This document shows, piece after piece, positions 51,315-59,882 of a stretch of 64,000 nucleotides of DNA (its first letter is position 1; each line of letters begins with the position of its first letter). The DNA is from Nitrososphaera sp. (GTDB taxonomy: Archaea; Thermoproteota; Nitrososphaeria; Nitrososphaerales; Nitrososphaeraceae). The notes beneath the pieces were generated by a model. The model saw nothing but the letters and a program-made list of their open reading frames with translations, searched no databases and was not told where the DNA came from. Made by a program: the position numbers and the translations under genes. The stretch is taken from assembly GCA_029263715.1 (NCBI GenBank), contig JAJUFP010000008.1:44787-108786 (forward strand). Direction: 5' to 3'.

Positions 51315-52748
51315 TTGATCCACGACGATCTGATCAGGATAGCAAGGGGGGAGGTCCTGACAGACGACTGGAGCCGGCAGGTCTACTCTGTCGACGCCAG
51401 CCATCACGAGATCCGGCCAGCGGCGATAGTCTGCCCAAAAGACGAACATGACGTGCAGGAGGTTTGCCGGTACGCATCGGCAAAAGGAATCCCGTTAACT
51501 GCAAGGGGCGCCGGTACCGGCCTTTTGGGCCAATCGCTTACCCGGGACGGCATACTGCTTGATTTTACAAAGAACATGAACCGGATCTTGGAACTGGATG
51601 ACACCCACGTCCTTGTGCAGCCCGGCATGGTAAAGGCTGTTCTGGACAGGGAGTTGAAAAAGCGCGGCAAGTTCCTGCCGCCAGACCCGGCCAGCAGCAA
51701 CTACTGCACGGTAGGCGGCATGGTGGCCAACAATTCAAGCGGCGTGCACTGCCTTGGATACGGAAACACCATCGACTTTATCGAGCAGGTAAACGTGGTG
51801 TATGCAGACGGCTCCACAAAAAGCGATGAGTGGTTCTCCAAACTTTACAGCCTGCTATCATCCAACATGGAGCTGATAAAGAAAAGCTATCCAAAAGTGT
51901 CCAAGAACTCGTGCGGATACCGGCTGGATGCAGCCATGGACAACCCCCACAAGGTCTTTGCCGCGTCTGAGGGCACGCTGGGCCTTGTCACGGCAGCCAG
52001 ATTCAGTATCGTGGACATCCCTGCATATCGGTCGATGGTGGTGCTGGGCTTTGAAGACCTGCTTTCAGCTATAGCCGGTGTTCCGGCAATTCTTCAGTTT
52101 GCGCCGGTAGCCCTGGAGTTGCTTGATAGCACCGTGGTCGACAGTCGGCCAGACAGGCAGGGCTGCATCTTGCTTGCCGAGTTTGCCGGGAGCACGCTAA
52201 AACAGGTTGAAGACGCCATGAACGGCTGCCGTCAGGCTCTGGCCGACCGGTCGCAAGTGCTAGAGTACGCCTCCGACGAGCAGAGCCTGTCTAGGATCTG
52301 GGCCGCAAGGAAAAGCGCGCTCAACAGAATAATGAAGCTGACAGTTGGAAGCAGAAGGCCCGTAGGCCTCATCGAGGATACGGTGGTGAGCCCCAGCCTG
52401 CTGGCCGACCACACAGCCGGCCTGCTGCAAGAATACAGACAAAACAAACTGGATTACGTGATGTACGGCCACGTGGGCGACGGCAACCTGCACACAAGGC
52501 CGCTGATAGACACGGCTTCCAAGGCAGAGATGGAGATGATGCAGCATCTGGCCAGCAGGATATTTGAGCATGTCATCAAAAACGGCGGCAGCATAACCGG
52601 CGAGCATGGGGATGGGCTTGCCAGGCTTGGCTACATCGAGATGATGTATGGAACAGAAATGGCCAGGCTGTTTCGGCAGGTAAAGGAGCTCTTTGATCCA
52701 AACTATATTCTGAATCCCGGAAAGAAGGTTCCAGTTACAAAACAATAA
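51315..52748 (+). CDS. FAD-linked oxidase, glycolate oxidase / D-lactate dehydrogenase type
   Basis: 477 residues from TTG. N-terminal FAD-binding PCMH domain (residues ~30-215: AIVCPKDEHDVQEVCRYAS, GAGTGLLGQSLT, VQPGM, GGMVANNSSGVHCLGYG) and C-terminal FAD-oxidase domain with GHVGDGNLHTRP and GEHGDGLARLG. Members oxidise 2-hydroxy acids such as glycolate or D-lactate. No GlcE/GlcF partner is adjacent. It is followed 14 bases later by a methyltransferase gene. Confidence 0.87.
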   Translation: MIHDDLIRIARGEVLTDDWSRQVYSVDASHHEIRPAAIVCPKDEHDVQEVCRYASAKGIPLTARGAGTGLLGQSLTRDGILLDFTKNMNRILELDDTHVLVQPGMVKAVLDRELKKRGKFLPPDPASSNYCTVGGMVANNSSGVHCLGYGNTIDFIEQVNVVYADGSTKSDEWFSKLYSLLSSNMELIKKSYPKVSKNSCGYRLDAAMDNPHKVFAASEGTLGLVTAARFSIVDIPAYRSMVVLGFEDLLSAIAGVPAILQFAPVALELLDSTVVDSRPDRQGCILLAEFAGSTLKQVEDAMNGCRQALADRSQVLEYASDEQSLSRIWAARKSALNRIMKLTVGSRRPVGLIEDTVVSPSLLADHTAGLLQEYRQNKLDYVMYGHVGDGNLHTRPLIDTASKAEMEMMQHLASRIFEHVIKNGGSITGEHGDGLARLGYIEMMYGTEMARLFRQVKELFDPNYILNPGKKVPVTKQ

Positions 52749-52762
52749 AGAGCATCTGGCCT

Positions 52763-53755
52763 GTGCTGTATGGCATGCAGAACTGGAAGTCGCGGCCGGC
52801 AGAATTCCGGCGGCTTTGGAGTTACTCTGTTGGTTTTTACGGCGTCTGGGTCGGCCACATAGGCAGAAGGATGGGCTTGTTTGAAAAGATATCCAAAAAC
52901 AGCCTCTCGCCAGATCAGCTGGCCTCTGCGACGGGGCTGGACCGAAGTGCCGTCAGGGCCTGGTGCTCTGCCGCCAAGTCCCTTGGATTTGTAAAGCAGA
53001 GAGGAGGCAAGCTGGCCATGACTGGCAGGATGAAGGAGATACTTTTGGACCCGTCAAGCCCCCAGTATTTGGGAGGGCAGTTTTCATACCTTGCCGGCCG
53101 AAGCCTCGGGTACGGCGGCATGGACGAGCTTTTCAAATCCGGCAAGACAAAGGACATGTCGTCAAGTTTTGATGCCATAGAGCAGGCCACGGACTGGGAC
53201 CACTACGCGTTTTTGTCTGCCGTGAAAAGCAACAAGCATTTACACAGCCTGTTGTCGGAAGGCTGCCGGTTTCTTGACGTTGGATGCGGGACTGGAACGC
53301 TGATCGAAAAACTGTGCAGCGCATACCCCCACTCAAAATTCGTAGGAGTCGAGCCGTCGCCGGTGGCAGTGGGCAAGGCAGCCAGGATGGCAGCAGGAAA
53401 GCCCGTCAGGATACTGAAACAGAGCGGCGAGTCCATGGACTTTGATGAAGAATTTGACATGGTCTACCTTGGCGAGTCGCTTTATGCTGCCGCAGACAAG
53501 CAAAAGGTCCTGGCAAACTGCTTTAACGCATTGAACAAGACCGGGACGATAGCTGTAGTGGAAGGGCTGCTTTCTGACTCTGGCACAAGCATGGAGGACC
53601 AGCTGATTATGGGCATGCAGATAGATTTTGCCCTGCAGGGCCACCGGTTTTTGACCAAAAAAGAGATCCGGACGTTGCTAAAGGATGCAGGATTTTCAAA
53701 AATCCGGTTCCAGAACTTTGGCGGATCACTGTTCTTGGTTACTGCAAGAAAGTGA
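52763..53755 (+). CDS. SAM-dependent methyltransferase with N-terminal winged-helix domain
   Basis: 330 residues from GTG (ATG 52775 is possible). Residues ~20-95 form a winged helix like plant-type O-methyltransferases (LFEKISKNSLSPDQLASATGLDRSAVRAWCSAAKSLGF in pieces). Residues ~160-320 are a class I Rossmann methyltransferase with motif I FLDVGCGTGTLIEKL, VGVEPSPVAVGKA and DMVYLGESLY. The substrate is unknown. Likely co-transcribed with the FAD oxidase 14 bases upstream. Confidence 0.82.
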   Translation: MLYGMQNWKSRPAEFRRLWSYSVGFYGVWVGHIGRRMGLFEKISKNSLSPDQLASATGLDRSAVRAWCSAAKSLGFVKQRGGKLAMTGRMKEILLDPSSPQYLGGQFSYLAGRSLGYGGMDELFKSGKTKDMSSSFDAIEQATDWDHYAFLSAVKSNKHLHSLLSEGCRFLDVGCGTGTLIEKLCSAYPHSKFVGVEPSPVAVGKAARMAAGKPVRILKQSGESMDFDEEFDMVYLGESLYAAADKQKVLANCFNALNKTGTIAVVEGLLSDSGTSMEDQLIMGMQIDFALQGHRFLTKKEIRTLLKDAGFSKIRFQNFGGSLFLVTARK

Positions 53756-53758
53756 GGC

Positions 53759-54160
53759 TTACTCGGCCCCTATGAGGCCAAGCATGTCAAAGCCTTCCGT
53801 CGACGTGGACTTGATCTCTGCAATCGAGATCAGGTGGCCGTCGGGGTCCTCGATGATGGCGTGCTTGCCAAAGGACTCTTCCCGGGGAGTCTTGAAGAAC
53901 TTGACCCTCTTGGACTTGAGCTCCTTTACCACGGCGTCCATATCGCTTACCATAAAGCCAACAAGCATTCCAGTGCCAGAACCAAGCATGCTCTTCTTCT
54001 TGGCTGGATGGAGCGCAATAACAGTGCCGTCCTTGACGAATTCTGTCCACTCTTTGGACTTGGACTTGAGCGGGATGCCCAGAGTGTCCCTGTAGAACTT
54101 GATTGACTTTTCCATGTTGGAGACAAGGAGGATTACTGCACCGACTTTATTGAATGTCAT
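53759..54160 (-). CDS. Glyoxalase/VOC-family protein
   Basis: 133 residues. Two beta-alpha-beta-beta-beta units: VGAVILLVSNMEKSIKFYRDTLGIPL and LVGFMVSDMDAVVKELKSKRVKFF, ending HAIIEDPDGHLISIAEI with metal ligands in the E/H positions. Members catalyse isomerase, dioxygenase or resistance reactions; substrate unknown. It converges with the methyltransferase gene, 3 bases apart. Confidence 0.8.
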   Translation of the reverse strand: MTFNKVGAVILLVSNMEKSIKFYRDTLGIPLKSKSKEWTEFVKDGTVIALHPAKKKSMLGSGTGMLVGFMVSDMDAVVKELKSKRVKFFKTPREESFGKHAIIEDPDGHLISIAEIKSTSTEGFDMLGLIGAE

Positions 54161-54355
54161 TTCATAGCACCTAGAGAGGGTCAGCTGAAGTAAATTAAGA
54201 ACTTATCGCCATCACGGTGGGTGTTCTGTTGTGTTCAAACATGGTCATAGAATGATGCCTGCAGCTTTTTAACACGGCGACTAGGCGGAATAGAAAATAG
54301 AACGAGGTAATTCAGTCGGAGGGGTGTTCTAGCACTAGGTTTTTTCTTTACAGCA

Positions 54356-54661
54356 TTGTCAGTTACTTGCATGTTCGCATGGTCTATCTTGGTTCTTATT
54401 ACCATGTCTGTAGCTTATGCTCAACTGTCTGACTCTTTCCCTACACCCAGACAATTGGAAGAATGCAAAAAGTTAGGAATAGCCCCTGACCCATGTTCGG
54501 AAGCCGCAATTCTGGCAGCACCTCGAACCAGTGGCTCTGTTCAATCTCCGCCGCCAGAACTTGGCCCCGTCATGTTATCAATTTTTGTGGGCTCTGGTGC
54601 AGCGTTAGTAGTAGGAGTGCTTGCTGTCAGGAAAATGAGGAAAGGAGGGACACCAGAGTAA
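54356..54661 (+). CDS. Small exported membrane-anchored protein
   Basis: Up to 101 residues; ATG 54371 (MFAWSILVLITMSVAYAQ) is the most natural start, giving a signal peptide cleaved after AYA. The exported part has PTPRQLEECKKLGIAPDPCSEAA with two cysteines, and a C-terminal helix (VMLSIFVGSGAALVVGVLAV) with basic end RKMRKG anchors it. It lies 60 bases before the chaperone-tyrosinase operon on the same strand, so it could be part of it, which is unproven. Confidence 0.55.
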   Translation: MSVTCMFAWSILVLITMSVAYAQLSDSFPTPRQLEECKKLGIAPDPCSEAAILAAPRTSGSVQSPPPELGPVMLSIFVGSGAALVVGVLAVRKMRKGGTPE

Positions 54662-54721
54662 GACAGGTCCAAGCTACAAGATGCATATATACTAGAATGC
54701 ACAGAAAAATTTGAACATATT

Positions 54722-54919
54722 TTGGCAGATGAAGAAACTTCCTACAAGGGTAGAAAAATTATTGTTAGAACTGATGGGAAAAACACTCTCCTTATAGACA
54801 ATTCTGAGGTTGTCACCAGGTTTGACGAGGAAGCAAGAAAATACTTTTCGCCGTCCCTGCCCTACAGGACTTTTCCGTCGCTGGTGGACCTGGCCAAGGC
54901 CATAATAGATCAATCGTAG
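54722..54919 (+). CDS. MelC1-like tyrosinase cofactor (copper chaperone)
   Basis: 65 residues from TTG. The pattern TSYKGRKIIVRTDG, LLIDNSEVVTRFDE, YFSPSLPYRTFPSLVDLAKAIID resembles the core of Streptomyces MelC1-type tyrosinase cofactors (YkGR.i, l.IDG.e.....d.....s....Y..fptp...AraavD), without their signal peptide. MelC1 delivers copper to and helps fold the tyrosinase MelC2. The tyrosinase gene starts 13 bases downstream, which strongly supports the assignment. In this archaeal version the histidine-rich copper-binding part is missing. Confidence 0.65.
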   Translation: MADEETSYKGRKIIVRTDGKNTLLIDNSEVVTRFDEEARKYFSPSLPYRTFPSLVDLAKAIIDQS

Positions 54920-54931
54920 GATGATGGGGTT

Positions 54932-55897
54932 ATGGGCGAAAGGAAGAATGCAGCAAACCTGACATCTGATGAAAGGCAGCGGTTCATAGGCGCACTGCTG
55001 ACGTTAAAGCGGACAGTTGTGCCAGGACACAGCCTTAGCGTATATGACGAGTTTGTGGCCATTCATGTGGGGATAACCGAGCTCATCGGCGGTCCGGCGG
55101 CAGGAATAGACGGCGGACACGGCGGCCCGGCTTTTCTGCCCTGGCACAGGGAGTTTCTTGTTCGGTTTGAAAGAGCATTGCAGTCTGTTGACAGTAGCGT
55201 CTCAATCCCGTACTGGAACTGGATTTATGGCGGCAGCGCACAAACCACCAGCCTTTTTCAGGAAAGCTACATGGGGCCACCGGGCAGCGGCGGTGCCAGC
55301 GGCCGTGAGATCCTGCAGGGGTATTTTGCAGAAAATCCAAACAGCTTTAATCCGGATGGATGGAAGGTCTCTACTCAACTACATCCGTTCATTCCAACGC
55401 CCAGCCTCCGGACCCAGGCTTTGCAGCGCAACAGCACGCTGAATCCTGGAGCGCTTCCATCTACAGATGAACTTAACAACGCCATGAATCAAGACGCTTT
55501 TGGGCAGTTTCGCATCAACCTTGAAGGCGTGCATAACGGCATACACATGTGGGTGGCCGGGCACATGGGGCTGATGGTCTCGCCCATTGATCCGGTCTTT
55601 TTCATGCATCACGCCAACATCGACAGGCTGTGGGCAATTTGGCAGCAGGACCACGCCGGGGCCGCAAACTACAATCCTACCGGGGCCGGAGGGTACGGCC
55701 ACAGGATCGACGACAGGATGTGGCCATGGGATTCTGGCCAGTCAAGCCCTTCAAGCCAGCTGCAGTCTATCTTGCCGGCTTTTCCTTCCAGCGATATCAG
55801 GACGCCCCGAGATGTACTGGATATTGCATCCCTGGGCTACTCGTACGACAACATGACCATACCGCCGCCTCCGCCCCCTCCAAGAGATGGCCATTAG
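54932..55897 (+). CDS. Tyrosinase (type 3 copper monooxygenase)
   Basis: 321 residues, no signal peptide. Both copper sites are visible: CuA H45 (FVAIHVG), H63 and H72 (GGHGGPAFLPWHREFL); CuB H201 and H205 (GVHNGIHMWVAGHM) and H226/H227 (DPVFFMHHANIDRLWAIWQ). IPYWNW is typical of the fold. The enzyme would hydroxylate phenols and oxidise catechols to quinones. The C-terminus has a seven-proline run (IPPPPPPPRDGH). It is preceded by a chaperone-like gene and followed, 3 bases after its stop, by an isoprenyl-synthase-like gene. Tyrosinases are rare in archaea, so transfer from bacteria is plausible although composition is host-like. Confidence 0.92.
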   Translation: MGERKNAANLTSDERQRFIGALLTLKRTVVPGHSLSVYDEFVAIHVGITELIGGPAAGIDGGHGGPAFLPWHREFLVRFERALQSVDSSVSIPYWNWIYGGSAQTTSLFQESYMGPPGSGGASGREILQGYFAENPNSFNPDGWKVSTQLHPFIPTPSLRTQALQRNSTLNPGALPSTDELNNAMNQDAFGQFRINLEGVHNGIHMWVAGHMGLMVSPIDPVFFMHHANIDRLWAIWQQDHAGAANYNPTGAGGYGHRIDDRMWPWDSGQSSPSSQLQSILPAFPSSDIRTPRDVLDIASLGYSYDNMTIPPPPPPPRDGH

Positions 55898-55900
55898 GCT

Positions 55901-56956
55901 GTGCAAGTTTTGAACGCTGACGCTGATCTGTTCAGGAAAAGAGCGCTGCAAGTTCTTGGTGAAAACGGTATCGTACATGGACTGGAAGAAAGGAGACACC
56001 TGATCGTCAATTACAGCATCGGAGACAGAATCCTTGAAGGCATTCTGCCCTTGATCACGCAACGCTTTCAAGATAAAGTTCTTGACCCGAAAGATGCAGA
56101 AAAAATTTCCGGGTACCTTGGGTTTGGGTATTTGTGCGGGCAATACATGAACCTGTTGTTTGACAAACCAGCCAATTCTGAAGAGCTGGCCAAATCTGCA
56201 GCCTATCTTAATGCCGGCGCAGCGTTGTTTGACGATGTCTGCGACGAAGAGCCTGCGTCACTGGTGAAGATGCTGCAGATTGTATCAAAAAACTCCCTTG
56301 AGGAAAGCCTCTCTGGCAAGGATCTGAGCGGCGGGATACAAAACCAAACAAGCATGGCTCTGGCATTGATGTTCTACGATGAGTTCATGAAAGTCCACAA
56401 AAGTTCGACTGCCTTTACCTCAAGAAACGAGATATTCCAAGAATTAAAAGACAGCCTTGTACAAAGCTACGAGGCAGAGATTTTTTCTGCAAGCAAGGCA
56501 AATTTCAATTCAGCCTCGCCCTTAAGTGAGATCGAAGAAAACCTCAAACTTGCCAGCTCAAACCTGGTCTGGTGCCTGGCGATAAGCGCTTACCTTCACA
56601 AACCTGTTCAATTCCTAAAAGAGTTGCATGGCTACTACGATCATGTCATGACGCTTGGCAAGATCATATGGATTGTCGATGACATTGTGGATGTAGTTAA
56701 GGACCTTAAAGACGGAAGATGGAGCTACGTGTCTATCATGGCAAGAAAGCTGGGTCTTTTGATTCCCGGGGAGGAGCATGATGTGATTCAGCAACTTGCT
56801 GACAACGATGTTATCGGCAAATGCGCCCAGGATTTATCTAGGAACATACACAAATTTGAAAGTGGTATGGCTGAATTTCTGACAAGCACTGAAGAGATAG
56901 AAAGGATACGCAGATCCTTGCGGGCGGCTGTTTTCGCCTGGCTTGGCGTAACCTGA
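55901..56956 (+). CDS. Isoprenoid-synthase-fold protein (polyprenyl synthetase-like)
   Basis: 351 residues from GTG, all helical. Two aspartate-rich motifs fit class I isoprenyl/terpene synthases: FDDVCDEE (111-118) and IWIVDDIVDVVKDLKDGRWSYVS (motif at 260-264), the latter followed by the DG-containing loop typical of polyprenyl synthases. The rest is divergent from GGPP synthases; conserved K and R residues of those enzymes are not obvious near the start (EERRHLIVNYSIGDR). It may prenylate or cyclise a product, or work on the quinone made by the tyrosinase. The 3-base gap to the tyrosinase gene implies co-translation. Confidence 0.7.
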   Translation: MQVLNADADLFRKRALQVLGENGIVHGLEERRHLIVNYSIGDRILEGILPLITQRFQDKVLDPKDAEKISGYLGFGYLCGQYMNLLFDKPANSEELAKSAAYLNAGAALFDDVCDEEPASLVKMLQIVSKNSLEESLSGKDLSGGIQNQTSMALALMFYDEFMKVHKSSTAFTSRNEIFQELKDSLVQSYEAEIFSASKANFNSASPLSEIEENLKLASSNLVWCLAISAYLHKPVQFLKELHGYYDHVMTLGKIIWIVDDIVDVVKDLKDGRWSYVSIMARKLGLLIPGEEHDVIQQLADNDVIGKCAQDLSRNIHKFESGMAEFLTSTEEIERIRRSLRAAVFAWLGVT

Positions 56957-57026
56957 CGATTCTGTTGGCAGCAAAATGACAAGCCTTCTTGACGTTTCAT
57001 CGACATGAAGTTAGCTATGCATGGTA

Positions 57027-57911
57027 TTAACTTGAATGCTTTTGTTTAGATACGAAAATGCGTGTTTGGAATTGCTTTTCTTTCAACAGCTTACCGTGAA
57101 CGTAGACCGATTCTGAATTGTGTAAGATGCCAAACATGAATTGACATAAGATCCTTGCTTTCTCCACTTCATCGTCAGCTCTCACCACAGTAATGGAATC
57201 AAGCGGTTGCTTTTTGAGCAAATAGCCTATAACAGTGAAATCCTCGTAGGGGTTAGGCTTGCCTGCAAAAAGTCTCATTCCATGCTTATAAGTATTGTAG
57301 AATTCATGCCATTTGAGGTAAAATTGCGCAAGCTCTTTAAGTTTACCATGAATAAGTGTAGCTGAATCAATGAATTGCTGTCTAGACGCCTCCGGCCTGA
57401 TTTGCTCTAATGGGGGATACTGCAACAATTTCATAATGTATGGAAGCTTTCTTGAAGCAATACGTTTGTAAAAATTTGTTATCTGTGGTTGAGAGTATTC
57501 CTGAAGATACTTGTGAAAGCGTCTGTAACGTCGCATACCCAGCAACGTCGCAGCAAATACCTCTGCATAATGCACTGTGGTCGCAATGATCTCGATTTTG
57601 ATAAGTTCTTTGAAAATTAATTCGGACTCCAAATCTTGGGGCGGTGTGTCAAGCCAAGATTTTAGATCATTCATTGCCTTTCTCATTATAATAGATTTGA
57701 TGAATAATAAGTAGTGGCCATGTTCCATCGCCAGAATTGCTGCCGCCCCCAGTTCTCCTTTCTTTGGCAAGAAGCTGCAAATTGTGAAACTTGTTAATAA
57801 GCGCATAGCAGTAAACCAACACAGAAGGAACAGGCTAAATCCAACGGAATAACGTAGAATATGAAGCTGCGATCTCTGCATAGTATGGACAAAGGATACA
57901 TCAGACATCAT
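57027..57911 (-). CDS. Hypothetical protein with N-terminal membrane helix
   Basis: 294 residues. One hydrophobic segment near residues 22-50 (YSVGFSLFLLCWFTAMRLLT). The remainder is helical; EFYNTYKHGMRLFAG (about residues 208-222) resembles the N-x-Y-K-H-G block of some HEPN-like or abortive-infection proteins, and a strand TVVRADDEVEKARILCQF follows. The real start may be ATG ~57725 (MEHGHYLLF), making it soluble. No family assigned. AT-rich, adjacent to the Fic operon. Confidence 0.5.
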   Translation of the reverse strand: MMSDVSFVHTMQRSQLHILRYSVGFSLFLLCWFTAMRLLTSFTICSFLPKKGELGAAAILAMEHGHYLLFIKSIIMRKAMNDLKSWLDTPPQDLESELIFKELIKIEIIATTVHYAEVFAATLLGMRRYRRFHKYLQEYSQPQITNFYKRIASRKLPYIMKLLQYPPLEQIRPEASRQQFIDSATLIHGKLKELAQFYLKWHEFYNTYKHGMRLFAGKPNPYEDFTVIGYLLKKQPLDSITVVRADDEVEKARILCQFMFGILHNSESVYVHGKLLKEKQFQTRIFVSKQKHSS

Positions 57912-57979
57912 TTTTCTGGCCTCCGAACAGGTACTGCATGTCTATATTTTGTCAGGTCCATCTTTATCCATTGAGCTTG

Positions 57980-58609
57980 TTATTTCTTTTCAAGCGAAAG
58001 AATCCCAGAATATTTCCCAGCAACCATATCTAGGAAAAATCGCCATACATTCGTGAATTCCTTCCTGTATTCCGGATAGCTATCAAAAGCCATCCAATCT
58101 CCTATCAGATTTTCTGCCTTCCTTCCTTGTCCAAAAACAAGTAACAAGAGGACCCCAAATATTGGCATTGTATAATATCTCCACGTTTTAAAGAAAGCCA
58201 CTACCGAATTCTTGGATGAAAGTTTCTCTATCCAAGATGCTATCTCTTCTATCAATAACTTGGTAGATTCGGGGTCATTTGCAGTATTTTCTGCCATCTT
58301 GACTGTATATCGAACAGCACTTAATGGATAGACTATGGAATAGCCGTTAATTTCCATGTACACATGAACCGCCAGCAATGCAGTTCTCTTGTTTCCATCG
58401 ATAAACGGATGCATCCTGATTATGCCCTCCATGATACTAGCCGCTTTCAAAAAGATGGTGTTATACGGTTCATAGTCTTCGTACAGTTTTGTTTGCGGCC
58501 TGTCGGCAATACCTTGAACTATGCCAGGATCTTTGACTCCGCTCTCAACCTGAAAAGTTGATTGAACCTTCTCGTGAATAGTGATGAGGTTGTCGTAAGT
58601 CAGTTCCAT
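57980..58609 (-). CDS. Fic/Doc-type toxin with C-terminal membrane segment
   Basis: 209 residues. The Fic core is residues 1-130 with motif HPFIDGNKRTALLA (67-80), matching HxFx(D/E)GNxR, an active AMPylase/phosphorylase-type site. Plain Doc proteins are ~125 residues; this one has ~80 more, with a membrane helix (YTMPIFGVLLLLVFGQG, about 146-162) and a short soluble end. It follows a 41-residue partner whose stop overlaps its start by 1 base (TAATG), the layout of a toxin-antitoxin pair. The membrane tail is unusual. Confidence 0.8.
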   Translation of the reverse strand: MELTYDNLITIHEKVQSTFQVESGVKDPGIVQGIADRPQTKLYEDYEPYNTIFLKAASIMEGIIRMHPFIDGNKRTALLAVHVYMEINGYSIVYPLSAVRYTVKMAENTANDPESTKLLIEEIASWIEKLSSKNSVVAFFKTWRYYTMPIFGVLLLLVFGQGRKAENLIGDWMAFDSYPEYRKEFTNVWRFFLDMVAGKYSGILSLEKK

Positions 58610-58734
58610 TAAATCTCGGCTAGCCTTTCAAAGATCACCTTGTTATTATTCTTTGAAAGAGCCTTGTTGAGAATCCTTTCCAAGGTACTGGAATCTACAC
58701 CTTTTTCTTCCTCTTTGATTTGTTTCTTGATCAT
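58609..58734 (-). CDS. Small antitoxin-like partner of the Fic protein
   Basis: 41 residues, ATG 58734 to TAA 58609, overlapping the Fic start by 1 base. The peptide is charged and helical (MIKKQIKEEEKGVDSSTLER then ILNKALSKNNNKVIFERLAE). It lacks the inhibitory (S/T)xxxE(G/N) motif in obvious form. Antitoxin role is inferred only from position and overlap. Confidence 0.5.
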   Translation of the reverse strand: MIKKQIKEEEKGVDSSTLERILNKALSKNNNKVIFERLAEI

Positions 58735-59074
58735 TGGAAAGTATCCAAACTTCGATTTGAAAGGATATAAAGTTAGTGTTTGAAAGACTCATGAAGTCCT
58801 GACAGGGATTAAGCTCAACTAACTATCAATAACTGCCGGAAAAGACCATCCAACCCCTTCGAACTGCATTAAAACCCTCTTCAGCTGACTGGTCCTGTTC
58901 TGCAAAGATGGCTACCTGCACTTTGGAATACTCCAAGGTTTAGTGCTGCAGGATTCGGCAGTCCGGTAAATTCTCTTCATTTTTCTACCCTTGCGGGCAG
59001 ATAATAGGGGGACTGTACACTTCGTCATCATCCTGCAGCCTAATTATAAAATAAAACCAGGGATAAAAAAATCC
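58735..59074. other. Intergenic stretch, no gene seen
   Basis: 340 bases upstream of the Fic operon and downstream of the small zinc protein. The first 50 bases (AAAGGATATAAAGTTAG near 58760) probably contain the Fic operon promoter. No other gene, RNA or repeat recognised. Confidence 0.4.
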
Positions 59075-59248
59075 TTATTCTGATACATGGACGCTGTGGT
59101 AGCTTGCCTTGCACTTGGGGCAGTGGGCATGCACGCTCATGCATTCTATGCAGAAATCGGCTGCGTCCAGAAACTCAGATTCGTTTCCGCGGTAAAAACA
59201 GTGCTCGCAGAACCTCTTGGCCATCCGTGCCTCAGATACAGCACGCAT
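59075..59248 (-). CDS. Zinc-binding microprotein
   Basis: 57 residues, ATG 59248 to TAA 59075. Cysteine/histidine clusters FCEHCFYRG, FCIECMSVHAHCPKCKASYH can ligate two zinc ions. It is GC-rich with host-like codons and precedes no obvious partner; the DUF6659-like gene lies 28 bases upstream in the same direction. Function unknown. Confidence 0.6.
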   Translation of the reverse strand: MRAVSEARMAKRFCEHCFYRGNESEFLDAADFCIECMSVHAHCPKCKASYHSVHVSE

Positions 59249-59276
59249 TATAGCTAGGTCTGACGTTATTGTATTA

Positions 59277-59660
59277 TTAAACCTTCTTCTGCTTTTTCTT
59301 GGCAGCAGCCTTGCTTTCCTTTATTATGGCAAGCACCCTGTCGCGGATCTTGAGCGCGTTGGCCCGGGGCGAGGCTGATACACACAAAATCCTTTCTTCA
59401 AGAGGAAAAGTTATCAAAGTCACGTTGTCATGCTCGGTGAGGCTGTAGCGGAACATTCCAAGCCGGTCGCTGAACTCCCGCAGGGCAAGGACGTTGGCAA
59501 GCGATTGAACGTACATCTGCTGTTCCAATGAACCGTTTAAAAGCGGCTGGACTCCCTGCCGAAAACCGCCCTCGATGACCTCGCCTTTGTTGTTGACAAT
59601 GCCCACAAACCGGATGTTCCGGTCAAGTTTCATGACTCTGTCGCAGAGATTTCCCTGCAT
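59277..59660 (-). CDS. DUF6659-like (roadblock-type) protein
   Basis: 127 residues. The layout KLDRNIRFVGIVNNKGEVIEGGFRQGVQPLL in pieces, LRREFSDRLGMFRYSLTEHDNVTLITFPLEERILCVSA, is that of small profilin-like proteins common in thaumarchaea (DUF6659) and related to roadblock/LC7 folds. The tail is a lysine-rich helix (ESKAAAKKKQKKV). Soluble. Probably a regulatory or scaffold protein. Confidence 0.65.
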   Translation of the reverse strand: MQGNLCDRVMKLDRNIRFVGIVNNKGEVIEGGFRQGVQPLLNGSLEQQMYVQSLANVLALREFSDRLGMFRYSLTEHDNVTLITFPLEERILCVSASPRANALKIRDRVLAIIKESKAAAKKKQKKV

Positions 59661-59693
59661 GCATGGTAGACATACGATGGGGCTATAAATCGT

Positions 59694-59876
59694 TTACACG
59701 TTTCCGGAAATCCGGATAGTCATCATGTGCCCCTGCTTGATGTGGGTGGCATGGTGTATCCTGACCAGCTCGTCGATGTCCCGGTCAGAAAAGTACTTTG
59801 TGGAATACCGGCCCAGAACAGTCTGGCAGTCTGAGCAGAAAACTTCCTTGTACCGTTCGTGCTGGCCATCAGACAT
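59694..59876 (-). CDS. Small zinc-finger-like protein
   Basis: 60 residues, ATG to stop. CSDCQ near the start and HHATHIKQGH later could bind zinc (C-x2-C ... H-x3-H). It begins 7 bases after the endA stop and is co-oriented, so probably co-transcribed. Function unknown. Confidence 0.5.
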   Translation of the reverse strand: MSDGQHERYKEVFCSDCQTVLGRYSTKYFSDRDIDELVRIHHATHIKQGHMMTIRISGNV

Positions 59877-59882
59877 TTCAGA

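Noticed and set aside
52260..52745. Long minus-strand frame opposite the FAD oxidase
   Set aside because: Antisense shadow; the plus-strand product has complete FAD-oxidase motifs.
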